Source: Propionibacteriaceae bacterium (GTDB lineage Bacteria > Actinomycetota > Actinomycetes > Propionibacteriales > Propionibacteriaceae). From it: a stretch of 64,000 nucleotides of DNA. The stretch covers positions 1 through 64,000 of the forward strand of contig JAIRYW010000013.1 in assembly GCA_031267645.1 (NCBI GenBank). The letters are read 5' to 3'. A model generated the notes under the pieces. It was given only the letters and a program-made list of their open reading frames with translations. It was not told the DNA's origin and searched no databases. Position numbers and translations under genes: made by a program. Below, piece after piece: positions 15,875-24,878 of the stretch (positions within the stretch are counted from its first letter, which is position 1; every line of letters begins with the position of its first letter).

Positions 15875-18800
15875 TCAGGGCTGACGCTGGCGGGCCGCCA
15901 TGGCTTGGATGAGGTGTTCTTGGAGGTCGAGCAGGGGGCGGCCCTGGTCGTCGGTGGTGCGCTGCTCCCAACCGTCGGCGGTCAGCCACCAACTGGCCAC
16001 CTTGTCGTCGAAGGCGAGGTCGAAGAGACGGCCGATCTGGGCGATGTGGGCCTCGTTCGAGAGCTGGACCAAGACCTCGACCCGGCGGTCCAAATTACGG
16101 TGCATGAGATCGGCCGAGCCGATGCCGACGTGGGGGCTGCCGCCGTTGTCGAACCAGAAGAGGCGGGAGTGCTCCAAGAAACGGCCCAGGATCGAGCGCA
16201 CCCGGATGTTCTCGCTCAGGCCGGGCACGCCGGCTCGCAGAGCGCAGATGCCGCGGGCCCAGAGGTCGACCTGGACGCCGGCCTGGCTGGCTCGGTAGAG
16301 GGCGTCCATGACGGCTTCGTCCACGATCGAGTTGACCTTGATCCGGACCCGTCCGCCGGACCCGCCCCGGGCCAGCAGGATCTCGCGCTCGATCATGTCG
16401 ATCAGACCGGCCCGGATGCCGTGGGGCGACACCAGCAGGCGGCGGTAGTTGGTCTCGGCGGTCATGCCGGAGAGATGGTTGAACAGCCGGGCGACGTCGT
16501 CGGTGATGATCGGGTTGGCGGTCAACAGACCCATGTCCTCGTACAACCGGGCCGTCTTGGGATTGTAGTTGCCGGTGCCGATGTGGCAGTAGCGGCGCAA
16601 GACGTCGCCCTCGTCCCGGATGACCAGGGACAGTTTGCAGTGGGTCTTCAGCCCGACCAGTCCGTAGACGACGTGGACGCCGGCTTTCTCCAACTTACGG
16701 GCCCAAGCGATGTTGGCTTTCTCGTCGAAGCGGGCCTTGATCTCGACCAAGGCCAAGACCTGCTTGCCGGCTCGGGCGGCCTCGATCAGGGCGTCCACGA
16801 TGGGCGAGTCGCCCGAGGTGCGGTACAGAGTCTGCTTGATGGCCAGCACCTGGGGGTCGGCGGCGGCCTGTTCGACGAAACGCTGGACCGAGGTGGCGAA
16901 GGAATCGTAGGGGTGTTGCAACAAGACGTCGCGCTTCTTCAGGGCGCTGAACAGGTCGGCCGGACGGGCCGTCTCGACCTCGGCCAGCTGGGGGTTGGTC
17001 TTGGGCAGGAAGCCGGGGTACTTGAGGTCCTCGCGGTCCACGTCGGCGATGGCGAAGAGGCCGGACAGGTCGAGCAAGCCGCGCACGAAGAAGATCTCCT
17101 GGGGCGTGACGTCGAGGGCCTGGGCCAACTGGTCGAGCAGCTCCGGGCTGATGTCTTGTTCGACTTCGAGCCGAACCGGGGTGCGGCCGACCTTCTGCAG
17201 CAGTTCCTTCTCCAAAGCGAAGAGGATGTTCTCGGCGTCGTCCTCCTCGACCTCGACCTCCTCGTTGCGGGTCACGCGGAAGGCGGAGGCGCGCACCACT
17301 TCGAGACCGACGAAGACGGAGTCGAGGTGGCTGGCGATGACCTCCTCCAGCGGCACGAAGCGGTCGTCGCCCAGTTTGAGGAAGCGGGGCAGGATGTCCG
17401 GCACCTTGACCCGGGCGAAGCCCCTGGCCCCGGTCTCGGGGTGACGCAATTGGACGGCCAGGTTGAGGGGCCGGCCGGAGATGTAGGGGAAGGGGTGCGA
17501 GGGGTCGACCGCCAGCGGGGTCAGGATGGGGAAGATACGGTCGGCGAAGAGCTGGTCCATCCGGGCTTGCTCCGACTTCAGCAACTCGTCCCAGTGCAGG
17601 ATGTGGATGCCGGCCTCGGCCAGCTCCGGGCGGATGACCTCGGCGAAGACCTTGGCTTGGCGGGCCACCAGGTCGCGGGTGGTCGACATGATGGATTCGT
17701 GCAGTTCCCGGGGCAACAGCCCGGAGGTGCCGGGCTGGGCCATGCCGGCGGCGATGCGGCGCTTCAAACCAGCCACCCGGACCATGAAGAACTCGTCCAA
17801 GTTGGAGGAGAAGATGGCCAGGAATTTAGCCCGCTCCAGGAGCGGGACCCGCAAACTGTCCTGGGCCAGGTCGAGCACCCGACGGTTGAAGGCCAGCCAG
17901 CTCAGTTCGCGGTCGGAGTAACGGCTCTCGGGCCGCTTCAGGTCGCCCAGCCGGCCGGTCGGCTCCTCGTCGTAGTCCTCGGCCGAACGGTCGGGGGAAT
18001 CGGCCGAAGCCGGGGCGACCTCGATCAAGTCGGCCACCGCCAGCGCGGTCCCATCAGGGCTGAGCGCGGCCTCCGGCGGCTGGTCGAGCGCGGGTTCGGC
18101 GGCGCCGGGCTGATCGATGACGGCGGAGGGATGGTCCGGCTCAGAGTCGGTGGATTCGGGTCGATCGTCCTCCGGGCCGACGGTCTGGTCCACGACGGAC
18201 TGGTCCAAAGCCGGTTCCACTAGGTCAGACTCCGTCGAAGCCAGTTCCACCAGGTCAGACTCCGTCGCAGCCGGTTCCACCAGGTCAGACTCCGTCGAAG
18301 CCGGTTCCATCAGGTCGGATTCAGTCGAAGCCGGTTCCGAGTCGGACTCGGTCGGGGCTAGTCCCTGGTCGGCGGGCTGGACCGAATCCAGCTCCGGCCC
18401 GGCGGCGCCATCGGTCAAGGCCGACCCAGCGGCCGACTCTGAGACCAGTTCCAGGGCGACGTCCTGAGCCGAGTCCGACCCTGGCTCGGCGGAGTCCTGG
18501 GCCACGTCGGACCCCGACTCGGCGTCTTGGGCCGCGTCCGACCCCGCTTCGGTCGGCGGCGGCTGAACCGGCTCGTCCACTGCGGGGACGGCATCGGTGA
18601 GAACGACTTCGCCGGGTACGGCATCGGTGAGAACGGCATCGTTAGGAACGACTTCGGCGGGGACGTCCAGCGGGACGGACCGAGTCGAGGCTTCGGCGGT
18701 CGGAACCGCCTCTACCACCGCGCCGTCGAACGGCCCGGTCTCGACCGGTCCGGTCTCAGCACCGACTGCGGACGACGCGGCTTCGACTGGGCCGACCAGG

Positions 18801-20965
18801 GACGACCCGGATCCAGGCGCGGCGTCGGACGGGGAGAGGGGGATTTCTTGGAACTGGGCCGGGGCGGGCGGCCATTGTCTGATCAGAGGTTCGACCAGGT
18901 CGGTCGGCGCGGCGGCCGGACGGTCGGCCCCGGGCGGGGTGGCCTGCGACGAGCCGAGCCAGCTCGGCAGGTCGTTCACACCGGTGATGTCGGTGGTCTG
19001 GCCTTCGGCCAGGGCACTGGCCTCGGCGATCAAGGCTCGGGCCCGCCTGGCCCGGGCCTGGCTGTTGGGATCGGACTCGCCGTAGGGCGACCAAGAGGCG
19101 ATGAAATCAGCCGCCGAACCGGCGAGCGGAGCGGGGACGGCCGCCGCAGTCGGGTCGCTCACCGGACCGTCCGGCGGGATCGAGCCGTCGGACCGGCCCA
19201 GGCCAGGTCCGGTCGTGGCCAGTTGGTCCGGCGCCGGAGCGGACCCGACCGCCGAGAGCGGCGCTAGGGTCGAGGACGAGAACGGATCGACCACCGACGA
19301 CGACGGGTGAGCCGGAGACGGGAACGGATCGACCGGCGCGGACGACTCGACCAGTGGGTATGAGGACGGATCGACCGACTCCGGCAAGGCGCGAGCCGGG
19401 AACGGACCATCCACCACCGCCGATTCGGGAGCCGAGACAGCGGCCGGATCGACCAGCCCAGGCGACGTGGGAACCGCGACGACGGCCGGATCAGTCAGCC
19501 CAGACGCCGCGGGAGCCGAGACAGAGATCGGATCAGTCGACTCGGACAGCGCGGACTCCGAGACAGCGGCCGGATCAGTCAGCCCGGACGACCCGGGAGC
19601 CGAGACAGCGGCCGGATCAGTCAGCCCAGGCGTCACGGGAGCCGAGACAGCGGCTGGATCAGTCAGCCCAGGCGTCACGGGAGCCGAGACAGAGATCGGA
19701 TCAGTCAGCCCGGACGACGCAGGATCCGAGACCGCGGCCGGATCGACCAGCCCGGGCGCCGCGGGCTCCGGGACGGCGGCCGGATCGACCAGCGCAGACG
19801 GTACGAGCGGCGGGGCCGGGAACGAACCATCCACCGCCGGCAAGGCGCGAGCCGGAGACAGGGCCGGATCGACCAGCGAAGAGGTCGCGAACGGCGGAGT
19901 CGAGAACGGACCATCCAACGCCGCGGGAGTCGGGACAGCGGCCGGATCAGTCAGCCCGGACGACGCAGGAACCGAGACAGCGGCCGGATCGACCAGCGAA
20001 GAGGCCGCGAACGGCGGAGCCGGGAACGGACCATCCAACGCCGCGGGAGTCGGGACAGCGGTCAGATCAGACAGTGCGAGTGACTTGAAGGCCGGAGGCG
20101 GGGACGGATCGACCAGCGCGGGCGGCCCGAGGGCCGGGACGGAGAAGTCCGCCGTCGGCGGCGCTGGCCCAAGGTCCGGGCCCGGAGCGGTTTCGACCGG
20201 GCCGTCCTCAGTCGGCCAGAACAGGGCCGAGCGGGGCACAGTGGCGCCGAGGTCGACGTCGGCCAGCGCGCCCGGCTCGGACTCGATCGGATCGAACAGA
20301 GCGCGTTGGGGGGGGTCGGACGGGCTGACGGGAGAGAACGGGCTGTCCAGGGCGGTCGGAACGGCGGGGGCGGACAGCCCCAGCCAGGACGATTCGCCGG
20401 CCGACAGCGGCTGATCGGCCGAGGCGGCGGACTGGGCGGAAGCGGGGTCGCCCAACAGATGGTCCAGAGCGGGGAAACGTTCGGTCGGCCCGGGGAGCGG
20501 CGGCGGGCTGGCGGTCGGTCCGATCAGGCGGTCGAGGGCGGGGAAGCCGGCCGGGTCGGCGGCGACGGCGGGCGGCTCTATCCAAGCCCGTTGGCCGACC
20601 GTCGTCGGATCGTCATCCGCCAGATCGGGATCGGCCAGGTCGGGATCGGCCGAGTCGGCCGAGGCGGGCCAACCACGCAGCGGCCTGACGTCCACCGGGT
20701 CGAGGGCGGCGCCGAAGGAGGAGCCAGGCGACTGGTCGGAGTCGCTCGGTTTGGAGTCGAGATCGAGCGGCGTCCAAGGGCGCTCGAGGGGCCGTCGTTC
20801 GTTGCGCAGCCCGAATTCGGCGGCCGGATCGTCCAAGAAATCGAAGGGCAGGGCCCGGCGAGGCGGCGGAGGGGTGGCGGTGAAATCGAAATCCGGATCG
20901 GCTTCGCTGAACTCGATCACGACTTCGGGCAGCTCAGAATAATCAGGTTGGCCCGGGTGGCTCAT
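15875..20965 (-). CDS. ppk1: Polyphosphate kinase with a ~1,000-residue repetitive N-terminal extension
   Basis: A 1,696-residue protein. The last ~690 residues are a complete polyphosphate kinase 1, starting at [19 protein letters not shown] (about residue 1010). The autophosphorylated histidine lies in [19 protein letters not shown] (about 1462), and a second conserved histidine in [20 protein letters not shown] (about 1612). The enzyme reversibly makes polyphosphate from ATP. The first ~1,008 residues have no counterpart in ordinary PPK1. They are rich in Pro, Ala, Ser, Asp, Val and Thr, strongly acidic, and contain tandem repeats of a 14-residue ([14 protein letters not shown]) and a 10-residue ([10 protein letters not shown]) unit. 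The far-upstream ATG at 20965 is supported by GAGGAGGGGAC just before it and by an ATGA overlap with the mshD stop. No start codon with a comparable Shine-Dalgarno was seen near the kinase domain. Conserved order mshD-ppk supports the gene identity. Confidence 0.9.
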   Translation of the reverse strand: MSHPGQPDYSELPEVVIEFSEADPDFDFTATPPPPRRALPFDFLDDPAAEFGLRNERRPLERPWTPLDLDSKPSDSDQSPGSSFGAALDPVDVRPLRGWPASADSADPDLADPDLADDDPTTVGQRAWIEPPAVAADPAGFPALDRLIGPTASPPPLPGPTERFPALDHLLGDPASAQSAASADQPLSAGESSWLGLSAPAVPTALDSPFSPVSPSDPPQRALFDPIESEPGALADVDLGATVPRSALFWPTEDGPVETAPGPDLGPAPPTADFSVPALGPPALVDPSPPPAFKSLALSDLTAVPTPAALDGPFPAPPFAASSLVDPAAVSVPASSGLTDPAAVPTPAALDGPFSTPPFATSSLVDPALSPARALPAVDGSFPAPPLVPSALVDPAAVPEPAAPGLVDPAAVSDPASSGLTDPISVSAPVTPGLTDPAAVSAPVTPGLTDPAAVSAPGSSGLTDPAAVSESALSESTDPISVSAPAASGLTDPAVVAVPTSPGLVDPAAVSAPESAVVDGPFPARALPESVDPSSYPLVESSAPVDPFPSPAHPSSSVVDPFSSSTLAPLSAVGSAPAPDQLATTGPGLGRSDGSIPPDGPVSDPTAAAVPAPLAGSAADFIASWSPYGESDPNSQARARRARALIAEASALAEGQTTDITGVNDLPSWLGSSQATPPGADRPAAAPTDLVEPLIRQWPPAPAQFQEIPLSPSDAAPGSGSSLVGPVEAASSAVGAETGPVETGPFDGAVVEAVPTAEASTRSVPLDVPAEVVPNDAVLTDAVPGEVVLTDAVPAVDEPVQPPPTEAGSDAAQDAESGSDVAQDSAEPGSDSAQDVALELVSESAAGSALTDGAAGPELDSVQPADQGLAPTESDSEPASTESDLMEPASTESDLVEPAATESDLVELASTESDLVEPALDQSVVDQTVGPEDDRPESTDSEPDHPSAVIDQPGAAEPALDQPPEAALSPDGTALAVADLIEVAPASADSPDRSAEDYDEEPTGRLGDLKRPESRYSDRELSWLAFNRRVLDLAQDSLRVPLLERAKFLAIFSSNLDEFFMVRVAGLKRRIAAGMAQPGTSGLLPRELHESIMSTTRDLVARQAKVFAEVIRPELAEAGIHILHWDELLKSEQARMDQLFADRIFPILTPLAVDPSHPFPYISGRPLNLAVQLRHPETGARGFARVKVPDILPRFLKLGDDRFVPLEEVIASHLDSVFVGLEVVRASAFRVTRNEEVEVEEDDAENILFALEKELLQKVGRTPVRLEVEQDISPELLDQLAQALDVTPQEIFFVRGLLDLSGLFAIADVDREDLKYPGFLPKTNPQLAEVETARPADLFSALKKRDVLLQHPYDSFATSVQRFVEQAAADPQVLAIKQTLYRTSGDSPIVDALIEAARAGKQVLALVEIKARFDEKANIAWARKLEKAGVHVVYGLVGLKTHCKLSLVIRDEGDVLRRYCHIGTGNYNPKTARLYEDMGLLTANPIITDDVARLFNHLSGMTAETNYRRLLVSPHGIRAGLIDMIEREILLARGGSGGRVRIKVNSIVDEAVMDALYRASQAGVQVDLWARGICALRAGVPGLSENIRVRSILGRFLEHSRLFWFDNGGSPHVGIGSADLMHRNLDRRVEVLVQLSNEAHIAQIGRLFDLAFDDKVASWWLTADGWEQRTTDDQGRPLLDLQEHLIQAMAARQRQP
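18215..18338 (-). repeat. 30-bp tandem repeats in the ppk extension
   Basis: Four near-identical 30-bp copies (core CAGGTCAGACTCCGTCGAAG on the plus strand) encode the acidic decapeptide [10 protein letters not shown]. Copies differ by only one to a few bases, so the array is recent or kept homogenised. The 30-bp period keeps the frame. Confidence 0.85.
19440..19790 (-). repeat. 42-bp tandem repeats in the ppk extension
   Basis: About eight imperfect 42-bp units (plus-strand core GGCCGGATCAGTCAGCCC) encode the 14-residue motif [14 protein letters not shown] and variants. Two adjacent copies are almost identical. Related, more diverged units continue to about 20100, where they alternate with [20 protein letters not shown] blocks. 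Confidence 0.85.
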
Positions 20966-21852
20966 GTCCCCTCCTCTCCCCCGGCAGCGTACCTAATGTC
21001 ACGCGAGCCGACACAAAAGCCCGAGCTTTCATAGAGGTGGACAACTCTACTATTTTCACCCTCGACGTAGAGGATGACACGGCCGACCCCTCGCCGAGCC
21101 AGGTGGGCCAAGCCGGCTTGGAGCAAGGCCCGTCCCAGACCTTGGCCGGCCCGGTCCGGGTCGACCGCCAAGACGTAGACCTCGCCGGTGTCGGCGTCGT
21201 GGCGCTTGGTCCAATGGAAACCGGCTAGACGCCCGTCGCTGCCCCAGGCCATCAGCAGATCGGCCGGATCGAACCAATCGGCCGCCCGGCGGGCCTCGAA
21301 ATCGGACTCCGTCCAACGGCCTTGTTCGGGGTGGTGGCTGAAGGCCCGGGCGTTGAGGGCCAACAGCGCGCTCTGGTCGCCCGGCTGGAACGCTCTGAGC
21401 CGGCAGTCCAGCGGCAACCGCTCGGCCGCCGCCGGGAGACCGTCCAGTCGGCGCGTCATACAGAGCAACTGACGGACCGGGCGCAACCCGTGGCGGGCGG
21501 CCAAGGCCCGGGCGGCCGCCAGGTCGCCGAAGGACCAGAACTGGGCCGCCGGATCGATTCGACGGGCGGCCTCGACCAGCCGTGAGCCCAAGCCCTGGCG
21601 TCGCCAATCAGGAGCGACCACCAATTGGACCGCGTGGTCAAACTCCAGTTGGGCGTACCCGGCCAGTCGGTCGGACCGCCACAGAACCAGGTGGGCGACC
21701 GCCTGAGCCTGGGCGGCCAAGGCCAGGCTGGCTTGATCGTTCAAGGGCGCCACCCGGTCGACCGCCCGGGCCGCCGCCGCCAGAGCCTCGACCTGGCGCG
21801 ACAGCGCCGGATCGACCGTGGTCAGTCGATCGAGCCTGCAGGCGCTTGACAC
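20962..21852 (-). CDS. mshD: Mycothiol synthase
   Basis: A 296-residue protein with two GNAT domains, as in MshD, which acetylates cysteinyl-GlcN-inositol with acetyl-CoA in the last step of mycothiol synthesis. The N-terminal GNAT half has a weak acetyl-CoA loop ([20 protein letters not shown]). The C-terminal active half has [20 protein letters not shown] and the ending HLYESSGF typical of MshD. The GTG start at 21852 lies 7 nt after a TAGGCT -10 box, so the mRNA looks leaderless. The stop overlaps the ppk start, placing mycothiol and polyphosphate genes in one operon. Mycothiol synthesis also identifies the host as an actinobacterium. Confidence 0.93.
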   Translation of the reverse strand: MSSACRLDRLTTVDPALSRQVEALAAAARAVDRVAPLNDQASLALAAQAQAVAHLVLWRSDRLAGYAQLEFDHAVQLVVAPDWRRQGLGSRLVEAARRIDPAAQFWSFGDLAAARALAARHGLRPVRQLLCMTRRLDGLPAAAERLPLDCRLRAFQPGDQSALLALNARAFSHHPEQGRWTESDFEARRAADWFDPADLLMAWGSDGRLAGFHWTKRHDADTGEVYVLAVDPDRAGQGLGRALLQAGLAHLARRGVGRVILYVEGENSRVVHLYESSGFCVGSRDIRYAAGGEEGT

Positions 21853-21859
21853 GACGACC

Positions 21860-21865
21860 AGCCTA
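21860..21865 (-). promoter_or_regulatory. TAGGCT -10 box for leaderless mshD-ppk mRNA
   Basis: On the minus strand TAGGCT is followed by 7 nt and the GTG of mshD. It would drive the mshD-ppk transcript. No convincing -35 was identified. Confidence 0.55.
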
Positions 21866-21929
21866 ATGCGCCGACCCCCGGGAATAGCTGAGCGGTGCGG
21901 TGCCGGCGGCGGCGCATCTTGGGCTGGCT

Positions 21930-21958
21930 TTGGCGACTGGCGTCGAGCGCGCTACGCT
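21930..21958 (+). promoter_or_regulatory. Promoter of the metNIQ operon
   Basis: A -35 box TTGGCG (21930-21935) and a -10 box TACGCT (21953-21958) are separated by 17 bp, a near-ideal sigma-70/SigA-type arrangement. Transcription would start near 21965, about 220 nt before metN. This leaves a long leader that contains a short open frame and no riboswitch I can recognise. Confidence 0.55.
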
Positions 21959-21965
21959 CTGGGGC

Positions 21966-22046
21966 GTGATCGGATCGGACTGTCTCGGAACCACGCCTCG
22001 GCGTCGGCCCGCTCAGTCGAGCCGTCGAATGCCCCGAATGCGCTGA
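21966..22046 (+). CDS. Possible 26-residue leader peptide upstream of metN
   Basis: A GTG lies 7 nt after the TACGCT -10 box and opens a 26-codon frame ending MPRMR-stop, with one Cys and two Met codons (the Met codons in the last five residues). Its position at the predicted transcription start and the Met codons near its end would suit a translational leader sensing methionyl-tRNA or translation rate. There is no Shine-Dalgarno and I see no clear alternative hairpins before metN. It could also be chance, since short open frames are frequent in GC-rich DNA. Confidence 0.3.
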   Translation: MIGSDCLGTTPRRRPAQSSRRMPRMR

Positions 22047-22186
22047 GGCCGCTAGTCGAACTCGCCGCCGGGGCTGTCCCCAACCGCCCAGACCGTCGAG
22101 GACCGCTCCCACCGTGGACCGCTAGCCGCCATCTTCCGACGTCCTGCTTCGTCTTTCGGCGATTCGACCCAACCTGTAGGAATGAC

Positions 22187-23221
22187 ATGATCTCCCTGGC
22201 CGATCTGCGCAAGTCGTACCCTGCCACGGCCTCCTCGCCCGGCGTCGAAGCCTTGCGCGGAGTCAGCTTGGAAGTGGCCGAGGGCGAGATCCACGGCATC
22301 GTGGGCGAGTCCGGGGCCGGCAAATCGACCCTGGTGCGGTGCGTCAACCTGCTGGAACGACCGAGCTCGGGCCGAGTGGTGGTGGACGGAGTCGACCTGA
22401 CCGCCTTGCCGGAGTCACGTCTGCGCCAGGCCCGGCGCAACATCGGCATGATCTTCCAACACTTCAACCTGCTCAGCTCCCGCACTGTCCAAGGCAACGT
22501 CGAGCTGGCTTTGGAATTGGCCGGCCTGCCCCGCCGGGCCCACCGGGGACGCAGCTTGGAGTTGTTGGAGTACGTCGGTTTGGCCGAGCGGGCCCGTTCC
22601 TTCCCCAGCCAGTTGTCGGGCGGGCAGAAGCAGCGCGTCGGCATCGCCCGCGCCCTGGCCGCCAATCCTAAGGTGTTGTTGTCAGATGAGGCCACCAGCG
22701 CCCTCGACCCGGCCACCACGGCCGACATCTTGGGCCTGATCCGCCAACTCAACCGTCAACTCGGGCTGACCGTCTTGCTCATCACCCACCAGATGGAGGT
22801 GGTGCGCAAGGTCTGCGACTCGGTCGCCTTGATGCGGGACGGCCGGATCGAGGAGCAGGGCAGCCTGGGCGAGGTGCTGGCCCGTCCCGACTCGGCCCTG
22901 TCGGCCGGCTTGTTCGACCTCGGCCCCCAAGTCGCCGGCGACGACCTGGCTCTGCTCGAGATCACCTTCGCCGGCGGCGACTCCAGCCAGCACGTCATCT
23001 CCCAGTTGGCCCGTCAGTTCAACCTCGACTTCTCCATCGACGCCGCCGCCATCGAGGTCATCGGCGGCGTCAACGTGGGCCGGATCCGCCTGGAGGCGCG
23101 AGCCGACGAAGTGGCCCGCAGCGGAGCCCTGCAGTGGCTGCGCGACCAAGGCCTGATCGTCCGTCTAGCCTCGCCCAAACCCGATCCGACTCCGGAGGAG
23201 GAGGACGGCCGTGGACTTTGA
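22187..23221 (+). CDS. metN: Methionine ABC transporter ATP-binding protein
   Basis: A 344-residue ATPase of the D/L-methionine importer. Visible are Walker A (GESGAGKST), the Q-loop, the ABC signature LSGGQKQRVGIARAL, Walker B (VLLSDEATSALDP) and the switch histidine (LLITHQMEV). A C-terminal NIL domain, the regulatory methionine-binding domain specific to MetN, occupies about residues 265-335. The ATG at 22187 has a GTAGGA Shine-Dalgarno and matches the family start; the open frame continues upstream but is unrelated. The stop overlaps metI by 11 nt. Methionine is the expected substrate because of the NIL domain and the lipoprotein partner. Confidence 0.94.
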   Translation: MISLADLRKSYPATASSPGVEALRGVSLEVAEGEIHGIVGESGAGKSTLVRCVNLLERPSSGRVVVDGVDLTALPESRLRQARRNIGMIFQHFNLLSSRTVQGNVELALELAGLPRRAHRGRSLELLEYVGLAERARSFPSQLSGGQKQRVGIARALAANPKVLLSDEATSALDPATTADILGLIRQLNRQLGLTVLLITHQMEVVRKVCDSVALMRDGRIEEQGSLGEVLARPDSALSAGLFDLGPQVAGDDLALLEITFAGGDSSQHVISQLARQFNLDFSIDAAAIEVIGGVNVGRIRLEARADEVARSGALQWLRDQGLIVRLASPKPDPTPEEEDGRGL

Positions 23222-23876
23222 GACGCTCCGCCTGGCCTGGCCCACGCTGTTGGAGGCCACCGGCGACACCTTGACCATGGTCGGCCTGGCCATGCTGGTC
23301 ACCATCGTGTTGGGCCTGCCCTTGGGCATCGTGGTGGCCACCACCGGCAAGGGCGGCGTCTTGCAGTGCCGCCCGCTCAACTGGCTGCTCGGCTTCATCA
23401 TCAACATCGGCCGCTCGATGCCCTTCATCATCTTGATGGTGGCCTTGATCCCGCTGACCCGTTTCCTGGTCGGCGGCTCGCTCGGCGTCAAAGGCGCCGT
23501 CGTGCCGCTGTCCGCCGCCGCCATCCCCTTCTTCGCCCGCCTGGTCGAGATCGCCGTGCGCGAGGTGCCGAACGGTCTGATCGAAGCCGCCCGCTCGCTG
23601 GGCGGGGGCAGTTGGTCCGTCTGCGCCAAGGTCCTGTTGCCGGAGGCCCTGCCCGCCATCGTGCTGGGCCTGACCACCACCATCGTCTCTTTGATCAGCT
23701 ACTCGGCCATGGCCGGCACCATCGGGGCCGGCGGCTTGGGTGACGTGGCCCTGCGCTACGGCTACCAGCAATACAAACTCGAATACATGTTCTCGACCCT
23801 CGTCATCATCGTCATCATCGTCCAGATCATCCAGATGGCCGGCAGTTGGCTGGCCAACCGACTGTCCCACCGCTGA
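23211..23876 (+). CDS. metI: Methionine ABC transporter permease
   Basis: A 221-residue membrane permease with five hydrophobic segments. The EAA loop that docks on MetN is EVPNGLIEAARSLGGGSWSV. The GTG start follows GGAGGAGGAGGAC and overlaps the end of metN, implying translational coupling. Length and helix pattern fit MetI. It sits in the cytoplasmic membrane and forms a dimer beside a MetN dimer. Confidence 0.94.
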   Translation: MDFETLRLAWPTLLEATGDTLTMVGLAMLVTIVLGLPLGIVVATTGKGGVLQCRPLNWLLGFIINIGRSMPFIILMVALIPLTRFLVGGSLGVKGAVVPLSAAAIPFFARLVEIAVREVPNGLIEAARSLGGGSWSVCAKVLLPEALPAIVLGLTTTIVSLISYSAMAGTIGAGGLGDVALRYGYQQYKLEYMFSTLVIIVIIVQIIQMAGSWLANRLSHR

Positions 23877-23986
23877 CCCGCGGCCGACCCCGGCCGGCCG
23901 TCCCTCGCCCACCGTCCATCCGCCCGACACCGCCCACCGCAGACCGACCCAGAATGAAACCCGAACGACCCAGAAAGGTCCGACCG

Positions 23987-24829
23987 ATGAAGAGAAGAAC
24001 GGCCACCCGAATCCTGCTGGCGGCAGCCACCGCCCTCCTGATCGTCCCCTTGTCGGCTTGCTCCGGCGACCAGCCCGACCCGAACGACCCGACCAGCGGC
24101 GGGCCCAGCCTGACCACGCTCAAGGTCGGCGTCACGGCCGGACCGGCCGAGCAGATTCTGACCTACGTGGCGGTCAGCCAGGCCCGGGCCGAGGGCCTGG
24201 TGATCGACGTCAAGGTCTTCACCGACTTCACCACCCCGGACAACGCCCTCAAGGAGGGCGAGTTGGACGCCAACCTTTATCAGCACAAGCCCTTCCTGGA
24301 CAATTACAACACCCAGCAGAGCGGTGACCTGGTGGCTTTGGACGAGGTCTACCTGCTGCCCATCACGCTCTACTCCAAGCGTTGGGACACGCTGGCGGAG
24401 ATCCCCGGCGGGGCCACCATCTCGCTCCCCAACGATCCCTCCAACGAAGCCCGCGGCCTCCAGCTGCTGGCCAGCTTGGGCCTGATCGACATCGGGTCGG
24501 ACGCCACCACCGTCAATGACATCGTCCAGAACAAGCACGACTTCGAATTCGTCGAACTGTCGGCCGACACCGTGGTGCCGACCCTGGACGACGTCGACGC
24601 CGGCGTGGTCAACTTCAACTACGCCCTGTCCTCCGGCTTGACCGAGCAGCGTCAACCGCTGGCGGTGGAGCCTTCGGCCGACTCGCCCTATTTCGTGGTC
24701 CTGGCCACCCAGTCCGGCCGTCAGAGCGAGACCGCCATCACGACCTTGAACCGGCTTCTGACCAGCCCCCAGACGGTGGCTTGGATCGCCGAAGAGTTCA
24801 AGGGCCTCGTCCTGACCCCGGGCGCCTGA
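23987..24829 (+). CDS. metQ: Methionine-binding lipoprotein
   Basis: A 280-residue lipoprotein of the NlpA/MetQ family that delivers substrate to MetNI. The first 28 residues are a lipoprotein signal peptide with lipobox LSAC, the cysteine being the lipidation site. The mature part starts with a short polar linker and shows the family sequence LKVGVTAGPAEQILTYVA, DANLYQHKPFLDNYN and VNFNYALSSGL. The ATG at 23987 is preferred because the signal peptide begins there and AAAGG lies upstream; the longer frame has no signal peptide. The 110-nt gap after metI contains no obvious terminator. Confidence 0.93.
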   Translation: MKRRTATRILLAAATALLIVPLSACSGDQPDPNDPTSGGPSLTTLKVGVTAGPAEQILTYVAVSQARAEGLVIDVKVFTDFTTPDNALKEGELDANLYQHKPFLDNYNTQQSGDLVALDEVYLLPITLYSKRWDTLAEIPGGATISLPNDPSNEARGLQLLASLGLIDIGSDATTVNDIVQNKHDFEFVELSADTVVPTLDDVDAGVVNFNYALSSGLTEQRQPLAVEPSADSPYFVVLATQSGRQSETAITTLNRLLTSPQTVAWIAEEFKGLVLTPGA

Positions 24830-24878
24830 TCCGGCGTCCCGCCCTGTCGTCGCCGACGGCCCGTCTGAAAGCAGTCCC

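Noticed and set aside
19440..19790. CRISPR array
   Set aside because: The 42-bp units are contiguous, imperfect, in frame and without unique spacers, so they are coding tandem repeats of ppk.
18117..20414. Long open frames on the plus strand opposite the ppk extension
   Set aside because: They mirror the GC-rich repeats of ppk and have no start signals or recognisable domains. The minus-strand frame has a ribosome-binding site, an operon overlap and continues into a real kinase.
21870..22186. SAM riboswitch in the metN leader
   Set aside because: I looked for conserved SAM-I and SAM-IV core sequences and paired stems and found none convincing, so only a promoter and possible leader peptide are reported.
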